A stretch of DNA of 64,000 nucleotides, taken from IMG/VR virus record IMGVR_UViG_3300020473_000013, positions 124,001 to 188,000 of that record; one strand, written 5' to 3'. The translations under genes and the position numbers were made by a program. Below are positions 34,101 to 41,226 of the stretch, one piece after another (position 1 is the first letter of the stretch; every line of letters starts with the position of its first letter). Under the pieces are notes generated by a model. The model was not told where the DNA came from. It made no database searches and worked only from the letters and a program-made list of their open reading frames with translations. Source of the DNA: a virus.

Positions 34101-34107
34101 GAAATAG
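28111..34107 (+). CDS. Giant SNF2-family ATPase/helicase, 1,998 residues
   Basis: By far the largest gene in the window. An N-terminal region of about 850 residues matches nothing I know. The two RecA-like lobes follow: FPHQVRAH and the Walker A APGGGKTT (about 880-887), DESHK (about 1007-1011), LATGTLISNR as motif III, then GKVIVFCRY (about 1320) and EGHNMQLASR...SSSRIFRP (about 1384-1420) as motifs V and VI. An acidic insert splits the second lobe (about 1175-1215). A highly charged coiled coil runs from about 1690 to 1770, and further folded domains end the chain. SNF2 proteins move along or remodel protein-DNA complexes. Unlike P1 DarB, no methyltransferase motif is seen in the N-terminus. 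It may be virion-borne or act on coated DNA, both unproven. Confidence 0.88.
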   Translation: MGTQFEEDLKKVHQTLNEGEAGAGPIAPAVATSEGFKPSVFSSLAAASDEDGAGDSIISSQLVRVNLPKERMSAYEDFFFPKRTAQFLPLIDELATISARTSGFFALLRFCLANARRLAALDKTERAAAVNREAERILKNVSSSDKSDSVGEFLDIMNAGNSHVIVPSDRYDSGLDIQFIGSPAAPSSAVSTKVPTLSLPYGEYSVIDLLPRGKANDSRYEYEYLEAYATELSQACVKVGEEVLKLILGEQATSYTDAGKRVVRTLPLNFDFQQINHMFFDHTGIILTVDFMENINSDVAKHFGEFLSANVIRTPKNNLIREVQNRMDRNAREAEDPDNPAPVAPDFIEKIMTREGMALSQVLSFSFTINLPSDIAHYITQAEEGERPSLLSLHNWASIWTRRHMRRKGARTQGGRIKRSEMPKFVLPLSKAQRATEVRTENGFHVEPGKGDDHNVFIAPSGALQFAPPTEAKDAIKENLDNYERDMEEYLNFCFEHGFPVQKGATLPREVVVDRADPALAKQFTELHNKVHRYNGKLLSYDWDYNNIITANAQNPTSIVANDMVGAATVDSLTLADYLGFNFAEEGEQPIRKGFGDSLVLLTNTTLEKDGRASDVVGTTSDPTIFLKSGGIASDLLSFYAYCWAQERVPGLQDLVTEAMKELGLSELGTFDATQLSGMVSPGGSVAESYTNTVTDIQRFITSALNQTMLHCAGGPMFRQMIADENEGASYGEIEEQMREHPHYFNPVNSPAADFGNLYNYVGGMVFKLAMEHLTKVELKDLFSIEPPVQANAYNTLSKPNFSSVSKRIMPLAVLFSKYVPNAEQILREADEMMEANRADDSLDESDIRVSGAVDGAQMFPHQVRAHQSLRKRPKFSILDIAPGGGKTTLGVTDIGSMVTELNEIGGKNVKPIILCPDGLIKNWVDDMKIFTGTKWNMIPVNKHVINRWGYEKLEELIREAPVNTIVVCGFNFLTSRRETVVFGTHSSRVSNNLEFMKRFAFDYICIDESHKLKNKNSQRHKTIKQLTTASHVRFIRLATGTLISNRVDDIVGQASLCNGHIFRDGEVSNASVADSVERRIEMNGDEVPVWEVDSPQRARQKLSRYASVITMKKKEWAFMLPSPIETFIAVPMVPSDDGNASPEDIQLGEMHKQLYDAVLQESVEELEQLLKKAKSRRSAGEDDEDEGGEDEGASEGNMEMEENEELSMLNAAELRPYLARIERLVTNPMADPLAPDIFGAAGVQDYHSTKARYIANRIDKHFNPEKWSKDKVYKEYTLLEHNGKLYLSRKLDKSTSTPGDLPETTRGKSPEEDTETWKEEPEGKVIVFCRYTNSVNGVFAALPEHYKRIAVKFTGEEDDKWGNLDSFLNDPKTKILVANEMGIAEGHNMQLASRIIRVESPWAPGDLDQSSSRIFRPDPSAQKDMVKNGKPGELSREAIFLDWILCDSTMEVAKQARLIAKIFNKARFDEAENETYNDVLSEFELDEIRMSLDTLRSRASLEDFSEYVEAYATLNGIQREEFHEMRVNMDHTMKDLEAQPEVPGSAKIQTPFVSNQKPEDPEGLQLVSLRNMLRNEQHRELAQDPTKLEGMPVVTDLGKGRIAKVRVRYLKRAVLDEEGHPVKTRGGSIKKEDVLDGQGRKVVDPDNPIVSFVVKQAGTNEILPSFSDTGVVFMPTKLDAKTAKRDFHVNNLRTTKTEERKAQRQAESAREAERKRERTAEEERRKEEERELVREERRRRKMKKEAEARKEAAKDGRKRRKNLEEGQPVNKGIKRVKDVPPIKRGRMDEQDEDMSITLHPAYFHGYLTLELKGDAADAKRLKKFGFKPTGPYAYVTADRYSRFDKVLDYLEDHFQLSNASIGRLDEIQDAFEEGPKGVYRMELAPQRSLPYFFATRKRPVQKRNEIRPYPIVMPNELQVAVDLKTNPAIRKHVGKAVPGAATKWQQSDGHLLYFASAKKDLRAKVRDLKKAGFTIENEAELSKEITSIRFRASSNKK

Positions 34108-34118
34108 ATCGGCACTCA

Positions 34119-34149
34119 GGGGGGAGGGCAATCGCTCTCCCCCTTTTTT
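34119..34149 (+). terminator. Rho-independent terminator after the giant gene
   Basis: GGGGGAGGG and CTCTCCCCC pair (one G-U) around a short loop, followed by six T. It ends just 19 bases before the next ATG, so the ribosome site of that gene lies directly behind it. Confidence 0.85.
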
Positions 34150-34168
34150 GCAGTTCGGGAGACCAACC

Positions 34169-34780
34169 ATGGTTATTGTTGTAACAGGTCCCGCGTACAG
34201 CGGCCGCCTCACTATGGCTAACGCTATAGTGTCTCACGTAGACGGCGCCATATCGGTTCCAGTTGTGACCACACAACGGAATGAAGCCGATGAGCACCTT
34301 CCGTACACCACAGTTGATCGAGAAACGTTCGAGTCTATGCGGGATGAAGGCAGGTTGATCGCCATAACGACGTTCGGTGAGCACCTCTATGGATTCGACA
34401 AGGATGCGCTGGTTCCACGCGCAGGACAGATTCCTGTGGTGATCAGCGATGCTCGCTCCGCATACAAACTGGGCGAGTATCTTACCGCAGAAGGCGTGCA
34501 AGGTATTTGCGTCTATATGCACTGTTCCGTCCGCACAATGTTGTTCCGCAGAGCGACGTTGTGCCGCGTATATTCCGACGATGATCTGGCCGTCGTTCAC
34601 GATGTATACGGCGACCATTCCATCCAGTACAGTCGCCTCCACCGCTTGTCCGACTCAGGCAAAGGTTTCATCAAGGTCATCCCCGTGAACTCGGACACTA
34701 TGGCGAGCCGCAGTTATCCCGAGAAGTTTATCAAGCCTCTGATCGGCCAACTGCTCAATACGGCCCGGTTAGAAAGGTAA
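34169..34780 (+). CDS. Guanylate-kinase-like protein with degenerate P-loop
   Basis: 203 residues, started at the ATG eight bases after GGGAGA. The layout follows guanylate kinase: a P-loop GPAYSGRLT (7-15) where GPSGSGKST is usual, TTQRNEADEHLPYTTVD as the GMP-binding region, FESMRDEGRLIA, and HLYGFDKDAL in place of the YGTPKSAV stretch. The invariant P-loop Lys is Arg13, so catalysis may be lost or altered. It might bind a modified nucleotide or act as a regulator. A deoxynucleotide kinase for an unusual base would suit a modifying phage, but this is speculation. Confidence 0.75.
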   Translation: MVIVVTGPAYSGRLTMANAIVSHVDGAISVPVVTTQRNEADEHLPYTTVDRETFESMRDEGRLIAITTFGEHLYGFDKDALVPRAGQIPVVISDARSAYKLGEYLTAEGVQGICVYMHCSVRTMLFRRATLCRVYSDDDLAVVHDVYGDHSIQYSRLHRLSDSGKGFIKVIPVNSDTMASRSYPEKFIKPLIGQLLNTARLER

Positions 34781-34807
34781 TTTATGTAGTCAACAAGGAG
34801 ATTCATT

Positions 34808-35308
34808 ATGCAGACTCGCAAGCCTCAACTGCAACGGCAGCAGGTCATCATGGCAAAGCTGGGCTTCTACCGCCACCGGTGTGACGGCATCTGGGGCCCG
34901 GAGTCAATCGCGGCCAAACGTAAGTGGGAGGCCGATCGCTCGTTCATCCCAGCGCTTCCTAACAACGGGCTTCCGTTCGGCGAGCGCGATCCATTCCCGA
35001 AAGGCATCTTCGTCAAGCGTCCTGAACGCCTGCTTACAATGGCGGACCTGACCTATGAGGAAGAGGAGAGATTTCTGCGCCGAGGTATGAAGACCTCAAA
35101 GGCGGATCAGGAGTCCGAATCTCCGCAGGAGCTTGATACTGTTCAGGACTCCGCCTCTGAGTCCGAGCCGGAACAGGAAGACACTAGCGAGCCTGCAAGT
35201 GAACAGCCCGAACCGAACAGCGTCCCTTCCTACTCTCCTGAGCCTCAGCAGGAAGAAGCGCCGCCCGTTCCTCAATTCACAGGCAAGAAGAAAAAGAAGC
35301 GGGGATAA
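34808..35308 (+). CDS. Protein with peptidoglycan-binding-like domain and acidic tail
   Basis: 166 residues. QQVIMAKLGFYRHRCDGIWG (about 11-30) fits the helical peptidoglycan-binding repeat found in lysins (Q...L..LGFY...DGIWGP). A Ser/Glu/Pro-rich, disordered tail (about 95-160) ends in a lysine run. No catalytic domain is present, so it is not an endolysin by itself. The same motif occurs in small phage proteins without known cell-wall function. An ATG behind AAGGAG is chosen. Confidence 0.55.
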   Translation: MQTRKPQLQRQQVIMAKLGFYRHRCDGIWGPESIAAKRKWEADRSFIPALPNNGLPFGERDPFPKGIFVKRPERLLTMADLTYEEEERFLRRGMKTSKADQESESPQELDTVQDSASESEPEQEDTSEPASEQPEPNSVPSYSPEPQQEEAPPVPQFTGKKKKKRG

Positions 35309-35309
35309 C

Positions 35310-36083
35310 ATGCTCAATATCGAACTGTCCGCTTTTGCTGTACGCGCTAGTCGGTTCGAGGATGCCTACCTGTTCGCCCACTTCGAGAACGATGATGACT
35401 TCAAGAGTACGGAGTTCACGTCGGACTATCTCGGTTACTTCGGATTCGGAGCAGGTATGCCTCGCCGTGCGTCAACGACCGCACCTGATTGGGCTTATCA
35501 GCTCCAGTTCTTCGAGTTTCCAAGCCTGAACGGAGAGAAGGAGCACCTGAGCCACCTGCCTGACGACGAGCTTCAAGCTACGGTGTTGGCAAACCAGATT
35601 CGACGCATGTACGACTTGCTCGACTGGTACCGCAGACAGCACAACATCCTGATCGACATTGGGGACATTCGTGCGTTCGTCGACCTGCTCGGGGATTACA
35701 TGTCCCATGAGTTTTCCTACGACTTCCTTGACACCGTTATGGAAGGGTTCAACGGGCATGTCCGCAGCAATCGTCCCAAGTACGAACATCGTACCGGGGC
35801 GGTCGCTATGCACGTCTCTAAGGACGGTAATAGCCACTTGATGCTCGCTGGTCCAAAGGTGGACACGTCTTCCTTGCCTGAGCTGGGCGTGCGCCCCGTT
35901 GATCTAACGGGCGATTACTCCATCTTCAAGTGGGAACACGTCTCCCAACTCGGTTCCGTGCAGAACGTTATGAGCATCCTGAAGTCCATGCGTCCGCACA
36001 AGTTCACGACTAAGGATAGAGACGAGCAGGACAGGATGATTGACAACATTCATCACCAGCTCTCCCTCATCCGACATTTCTAA
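35310..36083 (+). CDS. Hypothetical protein, 257 residues
   Basis: The ATG overlaps the preceding TAA by one base (TAACATG context) behind GCGGGGAT. The N-terminal third is aromatic and beta-rich; a helical region follows (about 85-150). No family is recognised. It leads into two further genes of unknown role with only short gaps. Confidence 0.65.
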   Translation: MLNIELSAFAVRASRFEDAYLFAHFENDDDFKSTEFTSDYLGYFGFGAGMPRRASTTAPDWAYQLQFFEFPSLNGEKEHLSHLPDDELQATVLANQIRRMYDLLDWYRRQHNILIDIGDIRAFVDLLGDYMSHEFSYDFLDTVMEGFNGHVRSNRPKYEHRTGAVAMHVSKDGNSHLMLAGPKVDTSSLPELGVRPVDLTGDYSIFKWEHVSQLGSVQNVMSILKSMRPHKFTTKDRDEQDRMIDNIHHQLSLIRHF

Positions 36084-36095
36084 GAGGTATATCCA

Positions 36096-36464
36096 ATGTC
36101 CGTCAACATTCTCGGTGCTAAGCCGCCTTCAAACGGTGTTGGCACCCAAGCGATTCCGCAAGACTTCCGCGCTCCCATCCGCTACAAGGTGAAGCCGGAA
36201 GACGGCGTGGAACAGATCATCCTGCTTCCGCACAGCTTCCAGTGGTGTACCGTCAGCGTCGCACCTTCCGTAGGAAGTACCGCTACGCTGTACCGTACTG
36301 TCAGCTCTCCTGAGCGCATCCGTCAGGGGAAGGCTATCTGGCACAAGTGGGACCACGGCGAGATCAATGCTCCTGCCTACTACGACTGGGAGAACCCGTG
36401 GGTGGCGTTCAAGATCGAATGTAGCGGCCCTACTCTAGTAGAGATCGTGGCCAAATACGCATAG
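36096..36464 (+). CDS. Hypothetical beta-rich protein, 122 residues
   Basis: Starts after AAGAGG. The chain is predicted mostly beta, with VEIVAKYA at the end, like a small beta-sandwich or head-fibre or decoration protein. No family is recognised. It lies between two unknown genes in a run of short gaps. Confidence 0.65.
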   Translation: MSVNILGAKPPSNGVGTQAIPQDFRAPIRYKVKPEDGVEQIILLPHSFQWCTVSVAPSVGSTATLYRTVSSPERIRQGKAIWHKWDHGEINAPAYYDWENPWVAFKIECSGPTLVEIVAKYA

Positions 36465-36476
36465 GAGAAAGCAGCA

Positions 36477-37550
36477 ATGACAGTACGTGTTTATGGAGAA
36501 GCCTTCTTCGCCTTGGCTTCCGCCAAAAAGAAGGACCCGACCAAGTACGCCTGGTACCAGATTACCCGCGGTAAGGTGAAGCTCGACAACCATCACAAGA
36601 CCTTCGAGGTGGAGCTGAGCAAGGGTGAGAAGTTCGGGTTGAAGCGTTACCGTAACGACTTCTTCCTTATCGACGAGGACGACCTCACCATTCAGTTCAA
36701 GCTGAGTGCCGAGGAAGCTAAGGAGGTGGTGCGTCGATCCAAAGGGTTCTCAGGCAAGATTGACGGCAAGGACGTGAATCCTGGCGTGTTCGAGTTCGAC
36801 GGTCAGCCTCCCAAAGGCCACAAGAAGCCTGGACCCAAGCCTAAGACCAAAACGCCGGCTGCTAAGACTCGCGGTAAGTCCCAGGCAGCCAAGGCGCGAA
36901 CTCAGGCCACCAAAGTGAACAAGCTCCTCCGCCAGTTCTCTGGTGAAGATAAGGAAGTGGTTCGCTCCGTCGTCGAGTCCCTGCGAGATAACGACTTAGA
37001 GTCCGCTGGTCACACCCTGAAGACCGCAGACACTGCCGTGCGGGAACCTGTGCTCGATGTCATCGACCGTGAGTATTGGCCTGCGCTCGGGTTCAAAGCC
37101 CCTGTCTCTAAGCCGTCATCTTCTCGCCGCAAGAAAGCTGCCCGGAAGCCGCAGACCAAGGCCAGCAAGCATCCTGGGCTGGAGATTCCGCAGGGCCAGA
37201 CAGCCAAGCAGGACAAGCAGGGCGAGAACCTGAAGCGTATCGCCGAGAAGGATATTACGCCTACGCTCAAAAAATTCGGCCTGAAGTTGGAGCGTGTTGC
37301 TGGTTCTCCTTCCGACTGGGTCGCTACAACTGCTGTCGATGCTAAGACTATCCGCACTATCAAGGACACGTTCCAGAATGCGGGGTGGAAGATCGACTAT
37401 CGGAAAGGAGGCAGTAAGACGCGCCGGCGAGGTGTTGGAGGCTCCTTCACGTACATGAACATCGCTCTAACAGGAGCCAATCGCCACATCACCATTCAAA
37501 CCACAGGCAAGAGCAAAGGCCGTCTCGTCATTCGCTCTGGGAAAAGCTAA
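36477..37550 (+). CDS. Basic protein sharing an N-terminal domain with the 59675 gene
   Basis: 357 residues. Residues 9-75 (FFALASAKKKDPTKYAWYQI and on through FGLKRYRNDFFLIDEDD) align by eye with the N-terminus of the 464-residue protein at 59675. A Lys/Pro-rich linker (about 110-145), a helical segment and another basic linker (about 215-240) lead to a C-terminal alpha/beta domain (about 250-357). The shape suggests a nucleic-acid or protein-binding adaptor. TAGGAG precedes the ATG. Confidence 0.7.
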   Translation: MTVRVYGEAFFALASAKKKDPTKYAWYQITRGKVKLDNHHKTFEVELSKGEKFGLKRYRNDFFLIDEDDLTIQFKLSAEEAKEVVRRSKGFSGKIDGKDVNPGVFEFDGQPPKGHKKPGPKPKTKTPAAKTRGKSQAAKARTQATKVNKLLRQFSGEDKEVVRSVVESLRDNDLESAGHTLKTADTAVREPVLDVIDREYWPALGFKAPVSKPSSSRRKKAARKPQTKASKHPGLEIPQGQTAKQDKQGENLKRIAEKDITPTLKKFGLKLERVAGSPSDWVATTAVDAKTIRTIKDTFQNAGWKIDYRKGGSKTRRRGVGGSFTYMNIALTGANRHITIQTTGKSKGRLVIRSGKS

Positions 37551-37562
37551 CCGGAAGGGCCT

Positions 37563-37886
37563 ATGGTAACTAAACTGAAAGACTCCAACTTCTCGGAGGC
37601 GCTTGCTTCGGAGAAGCCTGTTCTCGTCCTGTTTAGTGCGCACTGGAGCGGTCACTCTGAACTAATGGAGAAGGTCGTCGAAGGTATCGCTGAACGGGAC
37701 GATTCTATCGACATCTATACGGCACCTGCCGTCGATTGTACGAGGACTATCGCCAAGTTTGGTATTCGTACCGTTCCCACGCTGGCTCTGTTCGATCAGT
37801 CAACGTTGGTTGGTATACGTATCGGCCCTCAGCTTTCGGAGAATGTCACCAAATTCATCCAATCCTCCTTAAAGAAGGAATCATGA
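37563..37886 (+). CDS. Thioredoxin-like protein lacking both active-site cysteines
   Basis: 107 residues, full thioredoxin length. SAHWSGHS (25-32) lies at the place of ATWCGPC: both catalytic cysteines are Ser (29, 32). The later TVPTL keeps the cis-proline. Disulfide chemistry is therefore excluded. It lies two genes before a family A DNA polymerase. In phage T7 host thioredoxin clamps a family A polymerase to DNA without using its redox function, so a processivity role is attractive, although a DnaN-like clamp is also coded here. A TGTAAAGA motif follows. Confidence 0.8.
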   Translation: MVTKLKDSNFSEALASEKPVLVLFSAHWSGHSELMEKVVEGIAERDDSIDIYTAPAVDCTRTIAKFGIRTVPTLALFDQSTLVGIRIGPQLSENVTKFIQSSLKKES

Positions 37887-37914
37887 TGGGTACGTCTCGG
37901 GTGTTGCTACACGG

Positions 37915-37922
37915 TGTAAAGA
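37915..37922 (+). promoter_or_regulatory. TGTAAAGA, putative promoter for a small gene
   Basis: In the gap after the thioredoxin-like gene and 29 bases before the ATG of the 58-residue gene. It matches the octamer except for one base and has a fitting position. Confidence 0.4.
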
Positions 37923-37951
37923 CATAGTGATACCTGAAGTACGAGGCCGCT

Positions 37952-38128
37952 ATGTTCGATAACAGTTGCATCACCCCGCTCCGCAAGCACAAGCCACACA
38001 TCGTCCTGATAGGAGGCTACTGGAGAGTAAGCAAGCTCCACAAGCCTTACATCAACAGTGTGTGGTGGAATCACGCGCACGCCTTTATCACGCGCCTCAA
38101 TTCCGAGCAGCGTCCCAATGAAGCCTAA
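37952..38128 (+). CDS. Small conserved-type phage protein, 58 residues
   Basis: An ATG six bases after CGAGG opens a 58-codon frame that ends directly before a strong terminator, and a TGTAAAGA element lies upstream, so it forms a complete small unit. The core KPHIVLIGGYWRVSKLHKPY, followed by a WWNHAHAF segment, looks like a small protein of unknown function that recurs in many phages. No function can be given. Confidence 0.7.
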   Translation: MFDNSCITPLRKHKPHIVLIGGYWRVSKLHKPYINSVWWNHAHAFITRLNSEQRPNEA

Positions 38129-38130
38129 GG

Positions 38131-38165
38131 AAAAGCCCCGATCGCCTAGTGCCTTCGGGGCTTTT
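38131..38165 (+). terminator. Rho-independent terminator
   Basis: AAAAGCCCCGA and TCGGGGCTTTT form a perfect 11-base-pair stem with a T-run. A TGTAAATA element starts 16 bases after it, marking the border between two transcription units. Confidence 0.92.
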
Positions 38166-38180
38166 TCGTGTCTATGGAAC

Positions 38181-38195
38181 TGTAAATATCTGGCA
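38181..38195 (+). promoter_or_regulatory. TGTAAATA-N4-GCA, putative promoter of the DNA polymerase
   Basis: TGTAAATA, then TCTG, then GCATAAGC. It sits between a perfect terminator and the polymerase start (41 bases beyond the octamer). Together with the copy at 9819 it shows the terminator-motif-gene arrangement most clearly. Confidence 0.7.
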
Positions 38196-38228
38196 TAAGC
38201 GATACACGCTTTGTTCGGAGTCCATTTT

Positions 38229-41210
38229 ATGAAGAAGCCCAAGTATGTAGACTTGAGCTACAGGTTCTCCCCATCGTATCGGAATCTCCAAAACGATTTC
38301 AGTTACGTGCAGTTGGCCAAGCATAAGACCTCGAAGTCTAAGGAGAAGATTCTCCTTGTGCTGGACTACATGCCTACGGAGGACCTGAAGTCTGGTCGTA
38401 TTCTCTCAGGTGCCACAGGGACGTTGCTCAAACGCATCCTCCAGGTATCCAATCAGTTTTACGGTGAAGAAAGGACACTCGACAGCTATAACTGGCTAGC
38501 GGTGTCCTATCATGCGTTCAAGACCTCTGGTGAGAGCCCTGCCTTCAAGGAGGGAGCCCACAAGGAATTCCGGAAACGTCTCAACCACATCATTGCTGAG
38601 TACAAGCCCGACACGGTGATCACCTTCGGCCCTGATCCTTACAAGGCGCTGAATGGCACCAAGATCAACGAGTACAACGGTAAGCTGCACCATCTGTTCG
38701 GCGTCCCGACCCCGACCACCATCAAGCACAAGGGCGAGAAGCACAAGTTCAAGCATGTGCCTTCCCTCAGCCTGAATACGCTGGTGAACGACGCTGGCAA
38801 GGGTAGCGAGATGGCGCTCGCCGGTTACGTGGCACGTAACCTCGTGAACGGCCTACACGGCAAGCTCAAGTACCGCATACCGAAGCGGCCCGACTACCAG
38901 ACAACACTTATCGACACCGTGGAGAAGTTCGATAAGATGTTGAAGAAGTTGCTGCGGGCCAAGTACGTGGCAATCGACACGGAGACGGAGAACCTAAACA
39001 GGCGCGCTAACAGGATGCTGACGCTCCAGTTCGCCTGTAGTACCAAGCGTGCGTTCGTTTTACCGTACTTCCACAAGGACAGCCCGTTCACCGCGCAAGA
39101 GCTGGAGTACATCGCCAAGAAGCTCCGCAAGTTCTTCGAGGTGAAGAACGAGAACAAGTACCACGTATTCGCCAACGCCACGTTCGATCTGACGGTCCTC
39201 CGCAAGAACCTCGGCATCCGGTACTTCAAGACGCAGGTGTGGGACCTGTTCGCCGCCGAGTTCGCGCTCGACGAGAACATGAAGTTCCTTAGCGGCGTCA
39301 CAGGCCACTATTACTACAGCCTGCTCAACCTGAGTATGCAGTACGGGTGCCCTGCGTATTACGAGGCGGAGTTCGGCAAGGAGAACAGGAAGACCATTGT
39401 CTCCGCCGACCTGAACGACGCGCTCCTGGAATACTGTTCGCTGGACGTTGTGATACCGCTGCACATCATGCGGGTCCAGATGGAGCGGGCGGCCGACATC
39501 GAATACGAGAAATACGAGTCCATCGTATCGGAGCAGATCAGTGACATGCTCCACTCGTTCTCTACGTTCGAGTACAACGGCGCCTACACGGACATCGAGT
39601 ACCTGTTCTACCTCAAGACGAAGGACAGTCCGATCCGTGCGGAAATGCTCAAGATCGAGGAGCGCCTCAAGAATACCAAAGGCGTCCAGAAAGCCAACAA
39701 GATACTCAGTAAGAAGAAAGGCGCTCCGACTGTCGGCCTGTGGGGCAAGTCCACCTTCGACCTGTTCGACATCGGCAAGCAGGACCACCAGCGCCTCCTG
39801 TTCTTCGACATCCTCAAGCTCAAGCCGTTGCAGAAGGGTAAGTCCGGGCACGGCAAGATCGACAAGAAGTTTCAGGAGAAGTATTCGGACGTCGAGGAGG
39901 TCAAGCTCTACTCCGAGCTCCAGAAAGCCAAAAAGCTGTTCAATGCCTACGTCAAGTCCTTCATCAAGAACTGGGGAGAAGACGAGGACATGCGGTTCGA
40001 CCGTCGCATCCGTCCTCACTTCAAGTTCCTCGACGTTGTGACGGGTCGTACATCAGCCCAGAAGCCCTCGCTTCACCAGATTCCTTCTCGGTCCGAACTA
40101 GGCAAGCATATCAAGCGCCTGTTCATCACCGAGGAAGGTCGCATCATGATCAAGGTCGACTATGCTGCGCACGAGGTGCGCTGTTGGTCCTTGTTCACAG
40201 GCGATAAAGATGTGGCCAACCTGTTTGGTAAGGGTATGGACATGCGCCAGCGCTACAAGCTGGCACCTGATCCTGGCCTCCTCAAGAAGATCGACCTCGA
40301 GGGCGACGTTCACAAGATCAACGCCAGTTACTTCTTCGGCGTACCGATCGAGAAGGTGGACAAGCCGATTCGTAACGCGGTTAAGCAGGTTATCTTCGGT
40401 CTGATCTACCAGCAGGGTCTGAAAGGTCTGGCTGAATCGACAGGCCAACCGCTCGCCGTCATCGAGAAGCTGGTCGAACAGTTCAAGAAGAAGTACCCGG
40501 TCGGTGTATCGTGGTTCGACGACATCAAAGGGTTTGCTCGCAATCACCTATACGTCGAGTCTCCGCTCGGTCGCCGCCGTCACGTTTGGGGTCTGTTGAT
40601 TCCCGACGATGCTCCGAATGCTGATTCGTGCAAGGCGCGTAACGAGCGTCAGAGCGTGAACAGTCCTATTCAGGGTATGGGTTCCGACTTCCTGATCAAT
40701 GGTAGTCGCCAGATCGAACGCCTACGCTTCGAGCATTTGCAGGAGACCGGTCACTACCCTGACTTCTATCAGGCTAACTCGGTGCACGACTCCATCATCT
40801 TTAGCTGTGCTATCGAGGACTTCTGGACAGCCATCAAGATCATCGAGGAAGGTCTCACCGCCGCCGTTGCAGAGGTGTCCTACGAGCGTCACGGTATGGA
40901 GTTCCATGTTCCGCTGGAGATCGACTTCGAGATTGGCTCCAACGAGCGTGATGTCGAGGGTTGGGATTACAGCATGGAGCATCTGTCCAAGATCATCAAG
41001 GGTACGGCCAAGACTCACAAGGAGTGGGAATATAAGGCCAAGGTCAAGACGATGCACGACGACATCATGTACCAGCAGTACGACCAGATGCCTGATTGGG
41101 CTAAGAAGCAGTGCTGGAATCTCGGTTGGAAGCTCAAGGGTATGAAGAAAGACCCTCGCTCCAAGAAAGACAAGCACAAGGTTGTCACCGAGAGAAAGAA
41201 GGCGGCCTAA
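38229..41210 (+). CDS. Family A DNA polymerase with UDG-like and exonuclease domains
   Basis: 993 residues from the ATG after CGGAG. Residues about 30-215 resemble the uracil-DNA-glycosylase fold, an N-terminal domain also known in SPO1-type polymerases. The 3'-5' exonuclease starts with AIDTETENL (about 248-256, Asp250). The polymerase has motif A VDYAAHEVR (Asp644), motif B RNAVKQVIFGLIY (about 715-727) and motif C SVHDSII (Asp854). The usual Glu after the motif C Asp is Ser, and FGLIYQQG departs from FGxxYG. This should be the replicative enzyme, helped by the clamp at 41664 and perhaps the thioredoxin-like protein upstream. No 5'-nuclease domain is present. Confidence 0.92.
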   Translation: MKKPKYVDLSYRFSPSYRNLQNDFSYVQLAKHKTSKSKEKILLVLDYMPTEDLKSGRILSGATGTLLKRILQVSNQFYGEERTLDSYNWLAVSYHAFKTSGESPAFKEGAHKEFRKRLNHIIAEYKPDTVITFGPDPYKALNGTKINEYNGKLHHLFGVPTPTTIKHKGEKHKFKHVPSLSLNTLVNDAGKGSEMALAGYVARNLVNGLHGKLKYRIPKRPDYQTTLIDTVEKFDKMLKKLLRAKYVAIDTETENLNRRANRMLTLQFACSTKRAFVLPYFHKDSPFTAQELEYIAKKLRKFFEVKNENKYHVFANATFDLTVLRKNLGIRYFKTQVWDLFAAEFALDENMKFLSGVTGHYYYSLLNLSMQYGCPAYYEAEFGKENRKTIVSADLNDALLEYCSLDVVIPLHIMRVQMERAADIEYEKYESIVSEQISDMLHSFSTFEYNGAYTDIEYLFYLKTKDSPIRAEMLKIEERLKNTKGVQKANKILSKKKGAPTVGLWGKSTFDLFDIGKQDHQRLLFFDILKLKPLQKGKSGHGKIDKKFQEKYSDVEEVKLYSELQKAKKLFNAYVKSFIKNWGEDEDMRFDRRIRPHFKFLDVVTGRTSAQKPSLHQIPSRSELGKHIKRLFITEEGRIMIKVDYAAHEVRCWSLFTGDKDVANLFGKGMDMRQRYKLAPDPGLLKKIDLEGDVHKINASYFFGVPIEKVDKPIRNAVKQVIFGLIYQQGLKGLAESTGQPLAVIEKLVEQFKKKYPVGVSWFDDIKGFARNHLYVESPLGRRRHVWGLLIPDDAPNADSCKARNERQSVNSPIQGMGSDFLINGSRQIERLRFEHLQETGHYPDFYQANSVHDSIIFSCAIEDFWTAIKIIEEGLTAAVAEVSYERHGMEFHVPLEIDFEIGSNERDVEGWDYSMEHLSKIIKGTAKTHKEWEYKAKVKTMHDDIMYQQYDQMPDWAKKQCWNLGWKLKGMKKDPRSKKDKHKVVTERKKAA

Positions 41211-41226
41211 CAGTCGGAGAACAATA

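Noticed and set aside
28111-34107. DarB-type antirestriction protein
   Set aside because: The helicase half would fit, but I find no DPPY or SAM-binding motif in the N-terminal region.
34808-35308. Endolysin
   Set aside because: Only a peptidoglycan-binding-like helix pair is present; no hydrolase or amidase domain.
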